This document shows positions 1-12,854 of a stretch of DNA of 64,000 bases, piece after piece. A model generated the notes under the pieces. That model was not told the DNA's origin and made no database searches. It was given only the letters and a program-made list of their open reading frames with translations. This DNA comes from Boswellia sacra (Eukaryota > Streptophyta > Magnoliopsida > Sapindales > Burseraceae): contig SNVD02004654.1 in the NCBI GenBank assembly GCA_013180625.2, forward strand, positions 124,001-188,000, in the 5' to 3' direction. The first letter of the stretch is position 1; each line of letters starts with the position of its first letter. The position numbers and the translations under genes are program-made.

Positions 1-602
1 AAAGAATATTTAATTTATTTAATAATATGTTGTTAATTTTTGAAATAAAAGATAATATAATACAATTTAAAAATACTCCAAACATAAATATAATATAGTA
101 TAGTATAATATAAAAAATAATACAGTGTAATGTTTCTCCAAACATCTAGTATATTATGCATAGTATTAATTAATACAATATAATGCAATACAATGTAATT
201 ATTAAAAATAATACTATACAATGTCGCGCGTCAAACATGACCTTGGTGCCTAATTACAAGTATCAAAGATACATGTACAAATAGGTATTTTTTTAATAAG
301 CATTGAGTCGCCTAGTTAGATTATATGGTTTATTATTTTAACTTGACTAAGATGACGGTTCAAGCACATGCATAAAAAAAAAAAAATTCTATAAACAACG
401 CACATGTACCATTTTTGAAGAAAAATATTTACAACTAGTTTTCGACAAAAAAAGTACAGTGGAATTATGCTGGATATGTATTTAATTAAATTATATACTC
501 GTTGAAAAAAGGTCTATAATTTTTTGAGAAATTAAGAGAATTAATGAGATTCTTGACTCTTATAAAGAATCATTCATGTACACAAAAAGGAAAGTATTTG
601 AG
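1..602. other. AT-rich intergenic DNA, no gene seen
   Basis: The first 200 bases are low-complexity TA-rich sequence with two copies of a CTCCAAACAT word, possibly a decayed MITE. The remainder shows no convincing coding region. The long open frame on the minus strand at 33-221 is only tyrosine/isoleucine codons produced by TA-rich sequence. Confidence 0.6.
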
Positions 603-1100
603 TAGGGGTGGGAATTTAGGACATAACACACGAACACGACATGAATACGACACGAACACGATACGCGATTAATAAATGGGTCGAATTCGTGTTGAGGGTG
701 TTCAATACGCCAACCTGTTTAATGACACGAATAGTTAAACATATTTTGTCTATCATTAATATATAAGCTCATTTAATGATATAAATTGTTACCTATTTAC
801 AGTGTGTATATATATTATAAAACTGAAATTTTTATATTATAAAATAAATTAATTTAAAAAATAATAAATTATGATGATTTTAATAATATTTTATACTAAC
901 AATGGTTTATGTTCTAAAAATAATTTTAATTGATATAAATATATTAAATATAATATATTATGCATAACTAAGTTAAATAATTAAGTAAATTATGTGAATT
1001 AAATATGACACGATTACAACACGTGGGTAACACGTTTGTTTTATGTCTTGACACGAATAATTAAACGGGTCGACATGCACGACACGAATTCCCACCCTTA
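603..1100 (+). mobile_element. hAT-type MITE, copy A (498 bp)
   Basis: The ends are inverted repeats: TAGGGGTGGGAATT at the left and AATTCCCACCCTTA at the right. The element is flanked by TATTTGAG (595-602) and CATTTGAG (1101-1108), an 8-bp duplication with one mismatch, which is the length made by hAT transposases. The subterminal parts are rich in ACACGA and GACACG words, while the centre is AT-rich and has no reading frame. A second copy in the opposite orientation lies at 15619-16110. It must have been moved in trans by a hAT transposase not identified here. Confidence 0.82.
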
Positions 1101-1108
1101 CATTTGAG

Positions 1109-3273
1109 AAATATATATCGTAGCGGGATTGATTCACTCAACATTCATTCATCAATGTACTGAGCGTTCAAATTTTGCCTCATTACGTTAACAATCTAAA
1201 TTTGTTTCCTTATTCAAAGTGTCAGCAATATTGGTTGATTGGATTATTTGATCAAGACACAGACAAAGTTTTCAATTTTAAGGTCTTCTTAGTTTCGTGA
1301 GATCACCCCCAGAGCCGACAGAAAAATTTAATGTATAAAGTGCTCACCTCATATTTGAAAACGTAAAATTGTGTGCACACGCTTGCGACTACTTTCTATG
1401 GAGTCCCACTATACAGCAGCTCCGTGAGCTGTGAGATCATAGGGTTATTTTAATTAGCGAATCTAACGGTTGTCCTTAACTTGACAAATATTTAAAAGTT
1501 TTACTTACAACCTGATGTCCCGGTAGCTTGCATCCTTTATGTGAATTTCCAACCTTACCCTTTGGCATTTACAGTTTTTATTTTCCTTGATATGGTGTAA
1601 ACATTTTTTGGCACAGAGCTTATGGGTTACAAAGGCCATGTCGACCCCCTGAAATTAGGGTAATGATGCAGTAGCCTATTACAATCGATCTCTGTGGTCG
1701 TACTTAGAAATCCCTTATCTTTGTGTACGAACTCTTGATTTATTCGATTTGGTTGTTTACAATAGCCGTTCAATATCCTAAGATTGTTTTGACGCAGCAT
1801 GTGTTTGGTAGTGAATGGGTTTGTATGGCGTGATCTCTATTTTACAGTAGGTTGGAGCACTCAAGAGGCGGTCGTGGGTATCAAGCAGTTGCAACACGTA
1901 TGTTCTGAATCACCATTCGTCAACGACAGAAGGTCATCAAAACGTGTGGAACATTGTAGTAAGAAAATGTTACTCTGGTGGTTAGGTGATTGTTTTAATA
2001 AGTTCTGTATGCAATTAAATATAAAACATAGCATGATGACGGAGTCGTTGATTCATATTAAGAGGGCATGCATGCGAAATCTTGGTCTTGAAAACTTTTA
2101 CATGTTAATGGGGGTTTTTATTGTTGGTAGTTTCATTGCAGTTGCATCAATGCATATGAATGTTTGGTGATGCATGGTGTATTTTATCGATAATGTTCAG
2201 TCAGTTGTCTGTTAATTTTTTTAATAGGGAAGGATAGAACATCTAATTGCATTTGTATAAACCTCAAATAAGATCGCGGGGATGGATGAAAATGCTTAAT
2301 AATATGCCCAATTTTGGTTATATTTATCGAGACACACATATACACAATTGCACACAAACGTAGACATTGTTTGTAGACAAGCTGATAGTGATATCCATTT
2401 GAATGTATGCTTCTAAATGTTTTAAAAGTACAACCTTTGACTGTGATTTTCAGCTGTCTTCACTTATTATGGCAATTTTTATTATGGTTTTAATTCTTTA
2501 TAGAGTACAATAGTTAACTATGAATAATGTATTTGCTGCAATTTTGATAACAATGTTTTTTCGTTACACGGCTGTGGTGGATATGAAATTGCAGCACTAT
2601 GTCTTCGACAATGGCAATTCCTTTGCGTGGCTTCTAGGTTGCTTATCTCTCTTTGAAGCATTTGTTTATGCTCGTGTATTTGCAAAGAAACGGTGTTAGC
2701 GGGTTCTGCATTATCTATAATCCTGTGAGCAATGTAAGTGTGACACTTCCTCATAACTTGGTTAACATATTACAATGGTAAGTGGATATGAATGTTGTAA
2801 AGAAAGATATAAGATCTCTTGCATGCTTATATATCTGAATAGCAACTTCATAAGTTGCTATTTTTGACCCAGTGTGTATGCTTATGCTTGCACATTTGCT
2901 TGTATTATTGCAAGTAATTCCAAGAGGTACAAGACTTTTCTAGGGTTATGGTAACAGTTGAGCAATGGTTGATGTACATCATTAATATATTGTTTAAGAA
3001 TTGAGAAGGTAATAACTTATTTTCATGTAAATGCAGATGAGGAGACGTCGTCTTGCGCAGTAAAAACTTATAACATATATTGAATGGTAGACAGCACGAA
3101 GGTCAACTAGGATTTCAGTAGCTACTCCTCATACACAATGTTATACAGTTAGGGTATTTACATTTTAACTCTTCTTCGTAATTCATTGTGTAATAACATA
3201 GCCTTACTATAATCCAATAGTAATGTAAAATTAAATGATTGTGATATAATGGCTTTTGGTTACTCGTTAGCAG
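1109..3273. other. No assignable gene; one unexplained 123-codon open frame
   Basis: An open frame on the plus strand at 1799-2170 could encode 123 residues ending in a hydrophobic stretch. I recognise no domain, and it is rich in Cys, Met and Trp, as chance frames often are. It might be an upstream exon of the PMD-like gene that starts at about 3274, but no splice path was established. The rest is AT-rich and featureless. Confidence 0.4.
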
Positions 3274-5147
3274 ATGTTGTGTAGTCCAGAATATGACAGG
3301 AGCAGCTTCTGCCCTGAACCTAGCATGGATGATGTGGTAGACCTTGACATGCAGAACAACAACTGCAATGAAATCAAAGAAATCGTTGCTGAAGAGGAAT
3401 CGAGCGATATAAGAAATATGAATACAGTTTGTAGTCTGCAGCGTTTTGTATAATGTGTTTCCACTCTCACCACTATTTAGAAGGAGGCTGTTAGTCGTAT
3501 TGGTTTAGGCACCATTGTTCATTCAAACTGGGGAAGATTGAGACGGTCGTTATGTCAAAAGCTTATGCATGATTGGAATATTGTCACATGTATGTTGGCA
3601 ATCAATGGTGTTGACTTGCATATCACAGAAGAGAGCTTCAAAGAAATGATGGGCATACCCTATGGAGGCTCCGCTGTTTGCTTGAGAGGTCCTGAATTAG
3701 ACATAGCAGACTTAAGGAGTAGGTTCCGGTGTACGTCAAGTGGCATACGACTTGCTTCTCTCACAAAGATAGTGGAAACGTCAACCACTGCTAACGACGA
3801 CTTCCTGGGGTCTGTTTTTTCTTTTTTCTATGGGCACATTACTATGTTCGACGTCAACAACGCACGTCAAGGCTTCTTATTTGCATGTTGTTAAAGAGGT
3901 CAGAAACATCGGTTCATTGAATTTATCTCATTTCTGTTTTATTACCCTGCGTGATAACATATGGAAGTACAAAAGATTCACAACTTCAAACATATATGGC
4001 TGTTTGCTATTTCTCCAGGTATATGTGGCTAGCTTTTCTGTTTCATTATACAATTTGGATTTGTAAGCTTCATAATGAATTGTTGATAGTAAATTGTATT
4101 CTTTTTCTATTTTGGGTGAAGCTGTTCTATTTGCATTATGCATCAATGCATCTCGCTCTCGTGGACAGATCAATTCCACCGATCATGGCATGGGATGATC
4201 ACAAGATTCGAAGATGTCTACGCTGGTTGCATCAAGAATATCATCGACAGACGATTATGGTATGACATTTACTTCCATCTTTTGCTTAAGCAATGAATTT
4301 AGTTATTGTAAATTAACGGGTCACACTATGCTTCCGTCGATAGATTTATCATTTACACTTTGTACGTGTACACGTTTCCCCACATTGCATTTCTTCATTA
4401 TGACTTTAAATCAGTTAATGTAACGGTCGCATTTGTATTATACCTCTGAATGTGTATGATGATAATGTTGTAGTTGTAGTTTACATGATTGGTGTCTTTA
4501 ATAGACATATCAACAATCTTCCTCGTGTTTGAATATAATGATCGAACTCGACATACAACTTATTTTAGAGTTGGAAGATTGCAATTCATATACAGTTATC
4601 ATTATAACTTGGTGTTAGGTTTGCTGGAGTAGGACAACAATTTTATACAATATGTGGTTTGCTTCAACTTTGGAATTCATACCCTTTTTGTGCATTAAGA
4701 TAAGCATTGAGTTATTGGCTTGATCGTTTTTTTTTTTTTTGCCTTCTATATGAATCCAATTTGGCTGGTGGTCACCATAGACTTATTGGATTCATTTTGA
4801 TAGATTTTTTCCACAGATTTTAATGATATTGGTAGAGAAACTCAGGGTTCTCGTTTCATTTCTTCTTCAATCCTGCTACATATGATTACATGGTGTGTAT
4901 GCTATGACATGTTCTCTGGCATAGGCGTAGCCATCACTAATCTTTCTGTTTCAATGTCATTTTGCAGGACGAGATGCGTTATGCTGTTAAAGGCCATTCC
5001 CATGCAAACATTGAACTTATGCTGCTTAGTCTAGAGGAGACAATCAAATCCACATATTCCACGGTCTCAACAACACTTGAGACTTCAAGGGAGGCCCTGC
5101 TTAAAATGCAGAATGCTGTTACTGTTATAATTAGTGGGATGCAATAG
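3274..5147 (+). pseudogene. Plant mobile domain (PMD)-like gene, probably broken
   Basis: Three exons join in phase 0: about 3481-4018, 4122-4259 and 4968-5147, with GT-AG introns at 4019-4121 and 4260-4967. An acidic leader at 3274-3426 may be joined by a 54-bp intron (3427-3480). The product resembles the PMD-like module that accompanies Ulp1-type or Mutator elements and some domesticated plant genes. Visible marks are RIGLGTIVHSNWGRLRR, a MGIPYGG loop, KASYLHVVKEVRNIGSLNLS and IPPIMAWDDHKIRR. The last exon is helical and coiled-coil-like and ends MQNAVTVIISGMQ. The frame shifts once within T-runs at about 3815-3828, between the PYGG part and the LHVVKEV part. It could be a transposon passenger or a decayed host gene; family homology is from memory of the domain pattern. 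Confidence 0.55.
4019..4121 (+). other. Intron of the PMD-like gene
   Basis: The donor is CAG|GTATATG and the acceptor GTGAAG|CTG. The 103-bp T-rich sequence joins two segments that are both in phase 0, with stops in the retained frame. Intron retention in a transposon relic argues that the locus was once a spliced gene. Confidence 0.6.
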
Positions 5148-6410
5148 ACGCATGTTGCTAATTTATTATCTTACCTTATTACCTTACGAAGCGGATGTAA
5201 TAATATGAGATTCATGCACAAACGTTATTCCATGCATGTTGTGTTGTGTTTGTTGTATTGGAGATGTAGAAAAGCATGGAACTTTAAATTTTTTTTATAG
5301 TTCTGTTTTTCTTTTAATTGTAAATGGTGTTCCAGGCATGTCTACATTCAGTTTTAGCCAAGTTTCTTCGTCTAGTAATTGTGATTAACTTCCATCGTCA
5401 ATGGAATTATTCTAAAGACCTGCATTAATGAGCGCACTTAACTTATTTTCTGTGAATTTGATTGGAATTACATAGTTGCTATTTTGTAGACTCTTATTCC
5501 ACTGATTTGCTTTTGATGTAACATATAATTAGTTGTTGCTCCACTAATGGTCGTCTCGCTATGCCAAAGAGTGTATTAGTTGCGTTTTCATCAACATACT
5601 TAAAGAGGTTAAGTTTTGAAATGTAATTATTATTCCAATGGTAGAACCAGATGGAGTTTTTGTTTTCTTTAAAAGCCATCAAACGTTAATAAGGGTCAAT
5701 GCATGCACAATTGCTTTTACCTAAGCCGAAGGCAATTGTTGGTACAATCCTGTCTCGGTCCATCCTTCGTGCAAGCCCACTAACCTATCATATGGAGTTG
5801 CAATTAAAAGCTCTTCGATGTGTTTGGGCTTTCCATTGCAAAGAAGCACTGCCTGAATGTAAAAGACTTCATGCAATTGCAAAAACATAATTGGTAGATG
5901 ACTGAAGCTTTTATTTTAACGTGAATCAAAATTAGGTTTTTAAAGTTATGACTTAGTGCATAGAAGTCGTTACTAAGTAAATGAAATTTGCAATGCAAGT
6001 GCTAAATGAGTCTATCTACACTCCACAAGTGCTATGAATATATTCAACCTTCTTTCTGGTCACTTTTTAATCAACAACATTTTCAATACCCACTTCTGCA
6101 AAACTTCGCTTAATAAATTATTTTTGAATTTATTGTGAGCAATGTTTTTTAAACTTAACCATGGGTAGTTAGAACATTATTATGTTTTTTCATATGATGT
6201 ACATTGTTCATCAAATTAATGTAGTGTATGGACGATATTAGCATATAGTTGAGCTACGCGTAGTCCGTATCGTTGCGCAAAACAACAACCCCACCTTTAA
6301 CAGTTATTCATTTAACTTCATTACCAAACCGACTATATCCAACCCCATATAATGCATCCTAACCATCATTAATCGCTTGCTAAGTCTTTAATATAAATAC
6401 ATGAGTCCTA
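5148..6410. other. Intergenic DNA, no gene seen
   Basis: This is probably the 3' untranslated region and downstream flank of the PMD-like gene. The 63-codon frame at 5699-5890 has no recognisable domain and no splice support. Nothing else stands out. Confidence 0.5.
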
Positions 6411-6640
6411 TTACAGTACAGTTGGTGTTACCTTACAGAAGCTTTACTGTAGCATATAAGAATCATAAACAAAACTCTGAAAATCGTATGTGAGTAAAAA
6501 AAGCGTATTTACGACTTTTATATGTTTTGCATTTAAGACTTTTTTACATACAATTTTTATTCATTTGTTTACGACTTTTATAATATATTTACGATTTTAA
6601 CACAAATGCATAGTTGTATGGCTATATCAACTGTATCGTA
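6411..6640. repeat. Imperfect inverted repeat, MITE-like
   Basis: TACAGTACAGTTG at the left end matches the reverse complement of CAACTGTATCGTA at the right end. The interior holds repeated TTTACGACTTTTATA words. The same word family recurs near 10.6-11.3 kb and at 13.3-13.6 kb, which suggests one diverged MITE family. No clear target duplication was found. Confidence 0.4.
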
Positions 6641-9600
6641 GAAAAATACTAACTATTACTTGCCTCATTTGACTATTGCACGATGTATATAGCTAGCTAT
6701 TTTTTGCATTAGCATAATCGGTCCATATTTTGTAAGATTGTTGGTTGGAGCCAACTTCGAAGAATATATTTCTGTTATCTAGAAACTCCCAACATTACTA
6801 TGAACAAACATCATTATGGATATCAGTGTAACAGAAAAACAAATGAACGCAATAACAACCATAATGGACTCATGTGGGCCATATACTTTGCAAACAATTA
6901 ACCCCTATCTGAGTAAGTGTGGATGTATCTAATTTGCATTTTCTGATCTGATCATGAAAGGTACAACTTACAAAAACTTTTGAAACAATCATATGACACG
7001 ATCTCACCTACGTGTGCGTAAACCCAGGTTGCCTAAATTAGATGTATCCAGTTAAATACAGCTGCATTCTAAACCTCCATCAAAATGAGAATATATCCTT
7101 CCCCAACGTTTGTCGGTGCTTAGCAGTAATTAGTGGTAGCTGCCTATTAGTAGGTGATTTGTACAAAAACTGATAGAAGGTGAAAAATACTGGAATAACC
7201 ACCCGAATTCATCGCAACGCCGTCCAATATAATGAACTAGACATGCCATTATGAAAGTCTGTGTCTTCAATACCAAGTACAGAAAACGTGCATGGCCCCA
7301 TGTACACAGGAAAATATCAACCATAGCTGTCTTGCTCCTCTATCTGTGACACAGGAAGTACATAGTTAGCAGTGATCGTGACAATGCGTATTTGGTAGAG
7401 ACGATGAACATAAAAACATACTGAAATTATGGGTACTAACTCATAAACATTAACAGCTTTGAACAAGACACCTTAGAATGGATGTAATTCATTTGTTTTA
7501 GCTTACTATAATAACATGCTAACGCACTAATAAATGTTCTCTGCATACTATATTTCTCCAACAATTCTAATGCCTCTATACCCTGTGAAACACCACTTAT
7601 GCGAAGCCATATGAAAAAATAGTTTGTGGCAATACCACCATCATTGACATCAGTAGTTGAAGAAAAAGCAAAAAACAGAAATGTACGACATTATGTTTCA
7701 ATTAATTAACACCACCTAAATAACGTATTTACTACTGCTCCGCCCAAAGTCAATGTGATAAGTCGTACAAATCATTTCACATTCCTAACTAATTCATTTT
7801 ACTTAAAACTAGGACTGCAACGACATGTTTCGACGACACTCTATCCCTTAACATAATTTTTAGGTTTTAACATACTACAACTCATGAAGAAACGATACTC
7901 CTTACCCTTTAGTTTAAACAGTGACATGCTTTGTATATAAAATAACTCATATATTATGCAGAATGCACCATCTGATGATGTGCTGGTTTTGTAATTCTTC
8001 AACGCCCTTTAGAAATTCTAAAATCTGCAAATTGCCCTTACCTACATTCCAGGGTATGTTATAATCCGTAGCTTGGCCAACCCAATGACCATCCCTTGTA
8101 TAACCATGATCAGCCATTACATCAAAATCTCTAACTTCGCCCATATTTGACTGCAATCCTTTGAATTCAGCAAAATAACTTCAATCTCCTTTATCATGTG
8201 TCCACACCTGGTCAACAATATTTTCATACCCATCCAAAGTAATGCGAATTGAACTACTTATGTAACGTTGCTCGCAAAAATTGACACAAATTTATATGAA
8301 AATTGTAGAATAACAAATAAGTGTTAAATAAATACTACAAGATTGGATAAGGGTGAGGGAATGTAGGGAGTGCACAACAGGTAATCAAAGTTAATCGATT
8401 ACGTGAGTAAACAAAAGGACATATACAGACTCCAGTAACCACTCTGTCATATCTAATTATGTACCTAGGTGTCCTTTCGTAAGCAACTTTCACTGCATCC
8501 CTCAATTTAATACAATTGGAGTAAACATGCTCAGGCTATGCATAAGACTATAGTAAGGAGGCAAACGTAAGGAAACCTTGGAACTCCAACAGTTAACTCA
8601 AACATCTAAAATAGAAGTTTCCCAACCTTTGTTTAATACACAAATAATTGGAAGATGTTGTCCTTTGCTGCAAACGAGGGTGGAAGGCTGCAACTTTAAT
8701 GGAAAATTACAAATTCTTCATAAAATATTAAATATAAATACAATAATAATTGCACATTATGTAATAATCTTCATACAACCCATAACTTACAATCATGAAG
8801 TATGAAAGTTGTTATTATATCATTTATTAATATCTTTTTCCATTTTCATATGTAAGTATTTCCTCTCATTTCTTATTTAACGTATTAGGTAATATAATAA
8901 TATGTTTAGATTTACCAAATAAATCAAGAATGCTATCACTAAAGGGATGCTAGATCAACGAAAACCAGCAAAAAACACTAATTTGTTCAAAGAAACGGCC
9001 TTTCTGTTAATGATGAACAAACTTCTTCCAAAATTTTAAAACTGTCCTGCGCCTAAGTGAATATATCATTCTCTTATCAAAATTGTCCATGCCAATGAAA
9101 GCAATATTTTTTGCCTCAATGTAAAACTTTTTTTATTGATTAGTAAAAGTAATGTGTACAACCTCAAAAGCATGATCAGCTAAACATTAAGTTAAATCAA
9201 TGGCACATCAGGCAGTTGAATGTACACTGACCTGCATAACAAAAAAGGCAAGTTTCACCGGCATCATCTGGTGGTACACAACATCCCTCTTCTCTTGATA
9301 TTTTGCATATTGTAGTACGATGTAATGATATGCGATCAACAACCTGGTTCGTATCCAGAATGGAACTGTGCTGCCCTTTGAAGACTCTTTCAACATAAAT
9401 TTACTGACAACTTTGTAATCATAGACAGATGCCTCAGTGTGCAACTAACTATTCAACTAACTTTGTTTAACTCTGCAGGACAGGCAAGTATTAATGAACA
9501 ACATCTAAACAATTCCCCAAATCATCAACTGCAATAATTAAACACAAATAGCAACCACTGTCGTTTGGGCAAAGACCCCAACCAACCTTTTGAAAGTTGA

Positions 9601-10440
9601 TTCAGGTAATACTACGATTATACACATAGTTTAAACATTTTTCAAGCCACTAAATACAATAAGAAGTACGCATAATGGGTTAAGAAAAAAAAAGAAGTGC
9701 ATGATATAAAGTTATCGAAGAGATTAATGTTGCGAATTAACATTCCACTTACTAAATTCTATATAATATAAGTGCATGTGGACGAGGGTGTATATGAGGG
9801 TGGAACCAAGATAAGAAAGCAGGTCACGTACAATTTGCAGGTATATGAAGAAACAAAAGGAGAGAATCAAATTTTACAAATTACCGGACTATGACATACC
9901 CGCCATGATCTTCGAAACCTTAAACCCACACAATGCCTCATTTGTACATCTGTCAGCTTTGTAAAGGTTACATAAAAAACACTGGTCACAAAAATCACAC
10001 TCAATGTCGATGATACACAATAGAACACACACCTAAAAGTAAAAAGCACCAGTCGATGCACGAATGGAAATCCAACTGCAGAAAGCCAAATAACTTTGTA
10101 TTATCTCCACAATGTCGACTCAAGTGCAAAAACCAATCACCCCCACTGTCCACATTCCAAAGGCATGACCTCCAATGTGAAAGCTCCGACATAACTCCGT
10201 GGCAAACCCCAAGCGAATATCCATACCAAACCTTGACAATCATGTAATCTCCAAATATAAATACAAGCCCATTACAAATTCCTGACAATGCAAGCGATAT
10301 GGATGACTGTTTGATAGGGGTGATTGCATTGCTTTTCATTTAACCTTGACTTATAAAGAAAACGCTGTTGTTCTCTGGGTATGGTGAGTGGTTTCAAATT
10401 ACAATCCCATTAATGATAGGTCACGCCATCTGTTTACCCC
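6641..10440. other. No assignable gene; scattered minus-strand open frames
   Basis: Minus-strand open frames occur at 7130-7324, 7947-8156, 9208-9444 and 10001-10339. Some end at possible donor sites, for example an ATGCAG|GTCAGT context near 9235 on the minus strand. I recognise no domain in any of them, and their composition (many Cys, Trp, His) is close to chance. A decayed minus-strand gene is possible but unproven. Confidence 0.35.
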
Positions 10441-11765
10441 TTTTATTCCCCCAAATACGACTTTTATATAATTTAGATAGTATAGGGACAATCTTGGAAA
10501 TATAAATAGTATAATCGGCTTTCAAATTACAAACTTTACGCTTAATTTGAAGTAATTAATGACTATTATACCTTCGTCCATATATTTGCAACCTCATTTA
10601 TGATTTTAGAATATTATAGGTTTTGCCTGACAGCGGTATAACAGTATTTTTGTTTACGACTCCTTATTAGTGTTTACCCATTTGACACATTTATATACGT
10701 GTTTTATTTCAAACTTGCGATTTTCTCACAACACTTGACAAGGTTATTTTTGGAATAATGAATAGTTTATTTGGCTATGAAATGAAAAACTCAATAGTGA
10801 CATGTTACAACTTCTCATACCCTTTTACGCCTTATAATAATTATTTGCAACATTTACACTCCCCTTTTTGAGTTTATCAAATTTTATTTTTCATATTCTC
10901 GTAATGAACAGTGACTTTTTTCGATTTTTCCTACGTGTTTACGACTTATGCATATTAGCTTACTCCTATTGTTCGTAATAAAAGACTTTTTCACACGTTT
11001 GCGTAGGGTCAGTTTTTAAAAAAAATTAATAGTGTTTTAGGCTATAAAATGATAAAATACATATGTGCATGTACGCTTTTTTTTAATTGTCATACGACTT
11101 TTGCAATTTGTTTATCACATTTGCACAGAGATATACCAATTAAGAAACTTTTATTTTTAGACGGCTGCTAATGAACAGTAATAAACAGTACTTTGGTTGA
11201 CGTCTACATGATTTTTACAATTTTTACTCCTTTTTTAATGGGTTTTATTTATAATTTACAATGTTTGCATAATGTTGCTGGTTGTACATGGAATGATGAT
11301 TACAAATTTGGCCTACCAATAACTACATTCAATTGTCGTTGACGATTTTTTTTTAACATTGACAATTTTTACACATATGTTTACTGCTTCTACACTTACT
11401 CTACGCAATCTTCCTTTTCTTCGTTCTTACTAAATTTTGGTACCAGTAATTTTTATTTTTTTTATAAGTTACAAGATTCTTATTTAATTAATATTACTTT
11501 CTTCCATATTAGATTACTTTCATAAATTTAACTTCAAATTTTATATTCCTGCATTACAGTGACAGGCAAAATTTATTTTAAATTTTTTCTTAATATTTAT
11601 GTTATTCATATTTATTTATTTATTTAATATTGTTGCATTTTACATTACTTTTGTAATATTTATTTATATTCCTTATCTTAGATCAATAATACCTTCAAGT
11701 CATTTTTTTTACGTTATATTCTTTTATTTGTATTTATATCTCTTCAATTTATTTTATTTTTAATA
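10441..11765. repeat. AT-rich DNA with degenerate ACGACTTTT and AACAGT word repeats
   Basis: The stretch 10640-11420 contains loosely repeated blocks with TTTACGACTT, CACATTTGCAC, AATAGTG and ACAGTA words. They look like two or three very diverged copies of one unit of a few hundred bases. No coding frame is present. The part after 11450 is almost pure A/T. Confidence 0.4.
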
Positions 11766-12085
11766 TTCCATATATAAATACTTGTGCAACATTATCTTCA
11801 AATTATGACATAATAAGTTCTTCATTCTTTAATTTATATCTCTTAATTTAATTTAATTTCTTTATTTTTTATCTTCCATATATAAATACTTATGTAAAAT
11901 TATTATCTTCAAATTATGACATTATAAGTTCTTCATTCTTTAATTTATATCTCTTAATTTTTTATTTTATTTTTTCATTTTTTATCTTCCATATGTAAAT
12001 ACTTACGTAAAATTATCTTCAAATTATGACATAATAAGTTCTACATTCTACAATTTATATCTCTTAATTTAATTTAATTTTTTCA
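11766..12085. repeat. Tandem repeat, three copies of about 110 bp
   Basis: Copies begin at TTCCATATATAAATACTT (11766 and 11874) and TTCCATATGTAAATACTT (11988), so the period is 108 then 114 bp. Each unit also contains AATTATGACATAATAAGTTC and a TATATCTCTTAATTT word. A weaker partial unit precedes the first copy from about 11690. The array stops just before the hAT element at 12099. Confidence 0.75.
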
Positions 12086-12098
12086 CTTCTATTAAAAT

Positions 12099-12723
12099 TA
12101 GAGATGGCGAAAACCCAGGGCCGGGCTGGGCCGAGGACGTCAATCCCCTGCCATGGCCTCGGGAAGGTTTTTTGATCCCCGGCTCTGGAAAATTCCCCGA
12201 AAATTCTGGGGCCGGGGCCGGGCAGGGGAATTTAATCCCGGGGTCAGGGAATTGAATTTCCCGGATATGTACCCGGTTTCTTTTTTTTTTATTTTCTGTA
12301 TCTAATTAGAGTATTTTATGTTGATTTTCAAGTTCTATTTAATATTCACGTGTAGCCTGGTGGTATGTTGGCTCCCTTGAGAACTTGAGTTCAAACATCT
12401 TCGGCGCTATCCAATTTTTTTAGTAAATAGTAATTTAATTGGGTTGGGCTTAGTTTATAGTTGTTGGGCATTAGATTAGTTGTGAAATTAGTGAATGGGG
12501 TTGGACTTTATGAAATTAGTGGATGTGAGCCTAAATTATATATATATTGAGTATAAATTATAAATAATTATTTATTTAATTAATTTCGGGCCGGCCTAGG
12601 CAATACCCAGAAAATTCATCCCTATCCCCGGCTTAAATCCCCAAAATTTCGGGTAATTCCCCGGACATTTTCAGGCGGGGGAGCTGGTTACCCAGACCTG
12701 TCCGGGTACAATTAACATCCCTA
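12099..12723. mobile_element. Non-autonomous hAT (Ac-like) element, 625 bp
   Basis: A perfect 8-bp target duplication ATTAAAAT flanks the element (12091-12098 and 12724-12731). The ends are TAGAGATG and CATCCCTA, the same CATCCCTA-type terminal repeat as the full hAT element at 43122-47345. Both ends are strikingly GC-rich (12105-12270 and 12590-12710, many CCCCGG and GGGCCGGG words) inside very AT-rich DNA, also as in the larger element. There is no open reading frame, so it depends on a transposase supplied in trans. Confidence 0.85.
12353..12397 (+). other. tRNA-like box A and box B pair inside the hAT element
   Basis: TAGCCTGGTGG (12353-12363) resembles a pol III box A and GAGTTCAAACA (12387-12397) resembles a degenerate box B, at roughly tRNA-like spacing. 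The sequence between does not fold into a recognisable tRNA. It may be a SINE head carried by the hAT element or chance. Transcription is not shown. Confidence 0.3.
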
Positions 12724-12791
12724 ATTAAAATATAAATATTATTAACGATCTACAAATAATTAAATTATTGAAGTAATTTATATTTCAATAA

Positions 12792-12854
12792 TTAATTTAA
12801 TTTTTTTGGGCGGGCTTCGGGAGTTAATTTAATTTTTTTGGGCGGGCTTCGGGA
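12792..12854. repeat. Tandem repeat, two copies of about 32 bp
   Basis: Two adjacent near-identical units each end in GGGCGGGCTTCGGGA after a TTAATTTAATTTTTTT run (12792-12823 and 12824-12854). A third diverged unit with GTGCGCGCTTCGGGA lies near 12930-12945. The GC-rich CTTCGGGA word stands out from its surroundings. Confidence 0.65.

Noticed and set aside
33..221. 62-codon minus-strand frame rich in Tyr and Ile
   Set aside because: Low-complexity TA-rich sequence with no protein features.
10001..10339. 112-codon minus-strand open frame with hydrophobic stretches
   Set aside because: No domain, composition typical of chance frames (high Cys, Trp, His), no second exon that joins it in a supported way.
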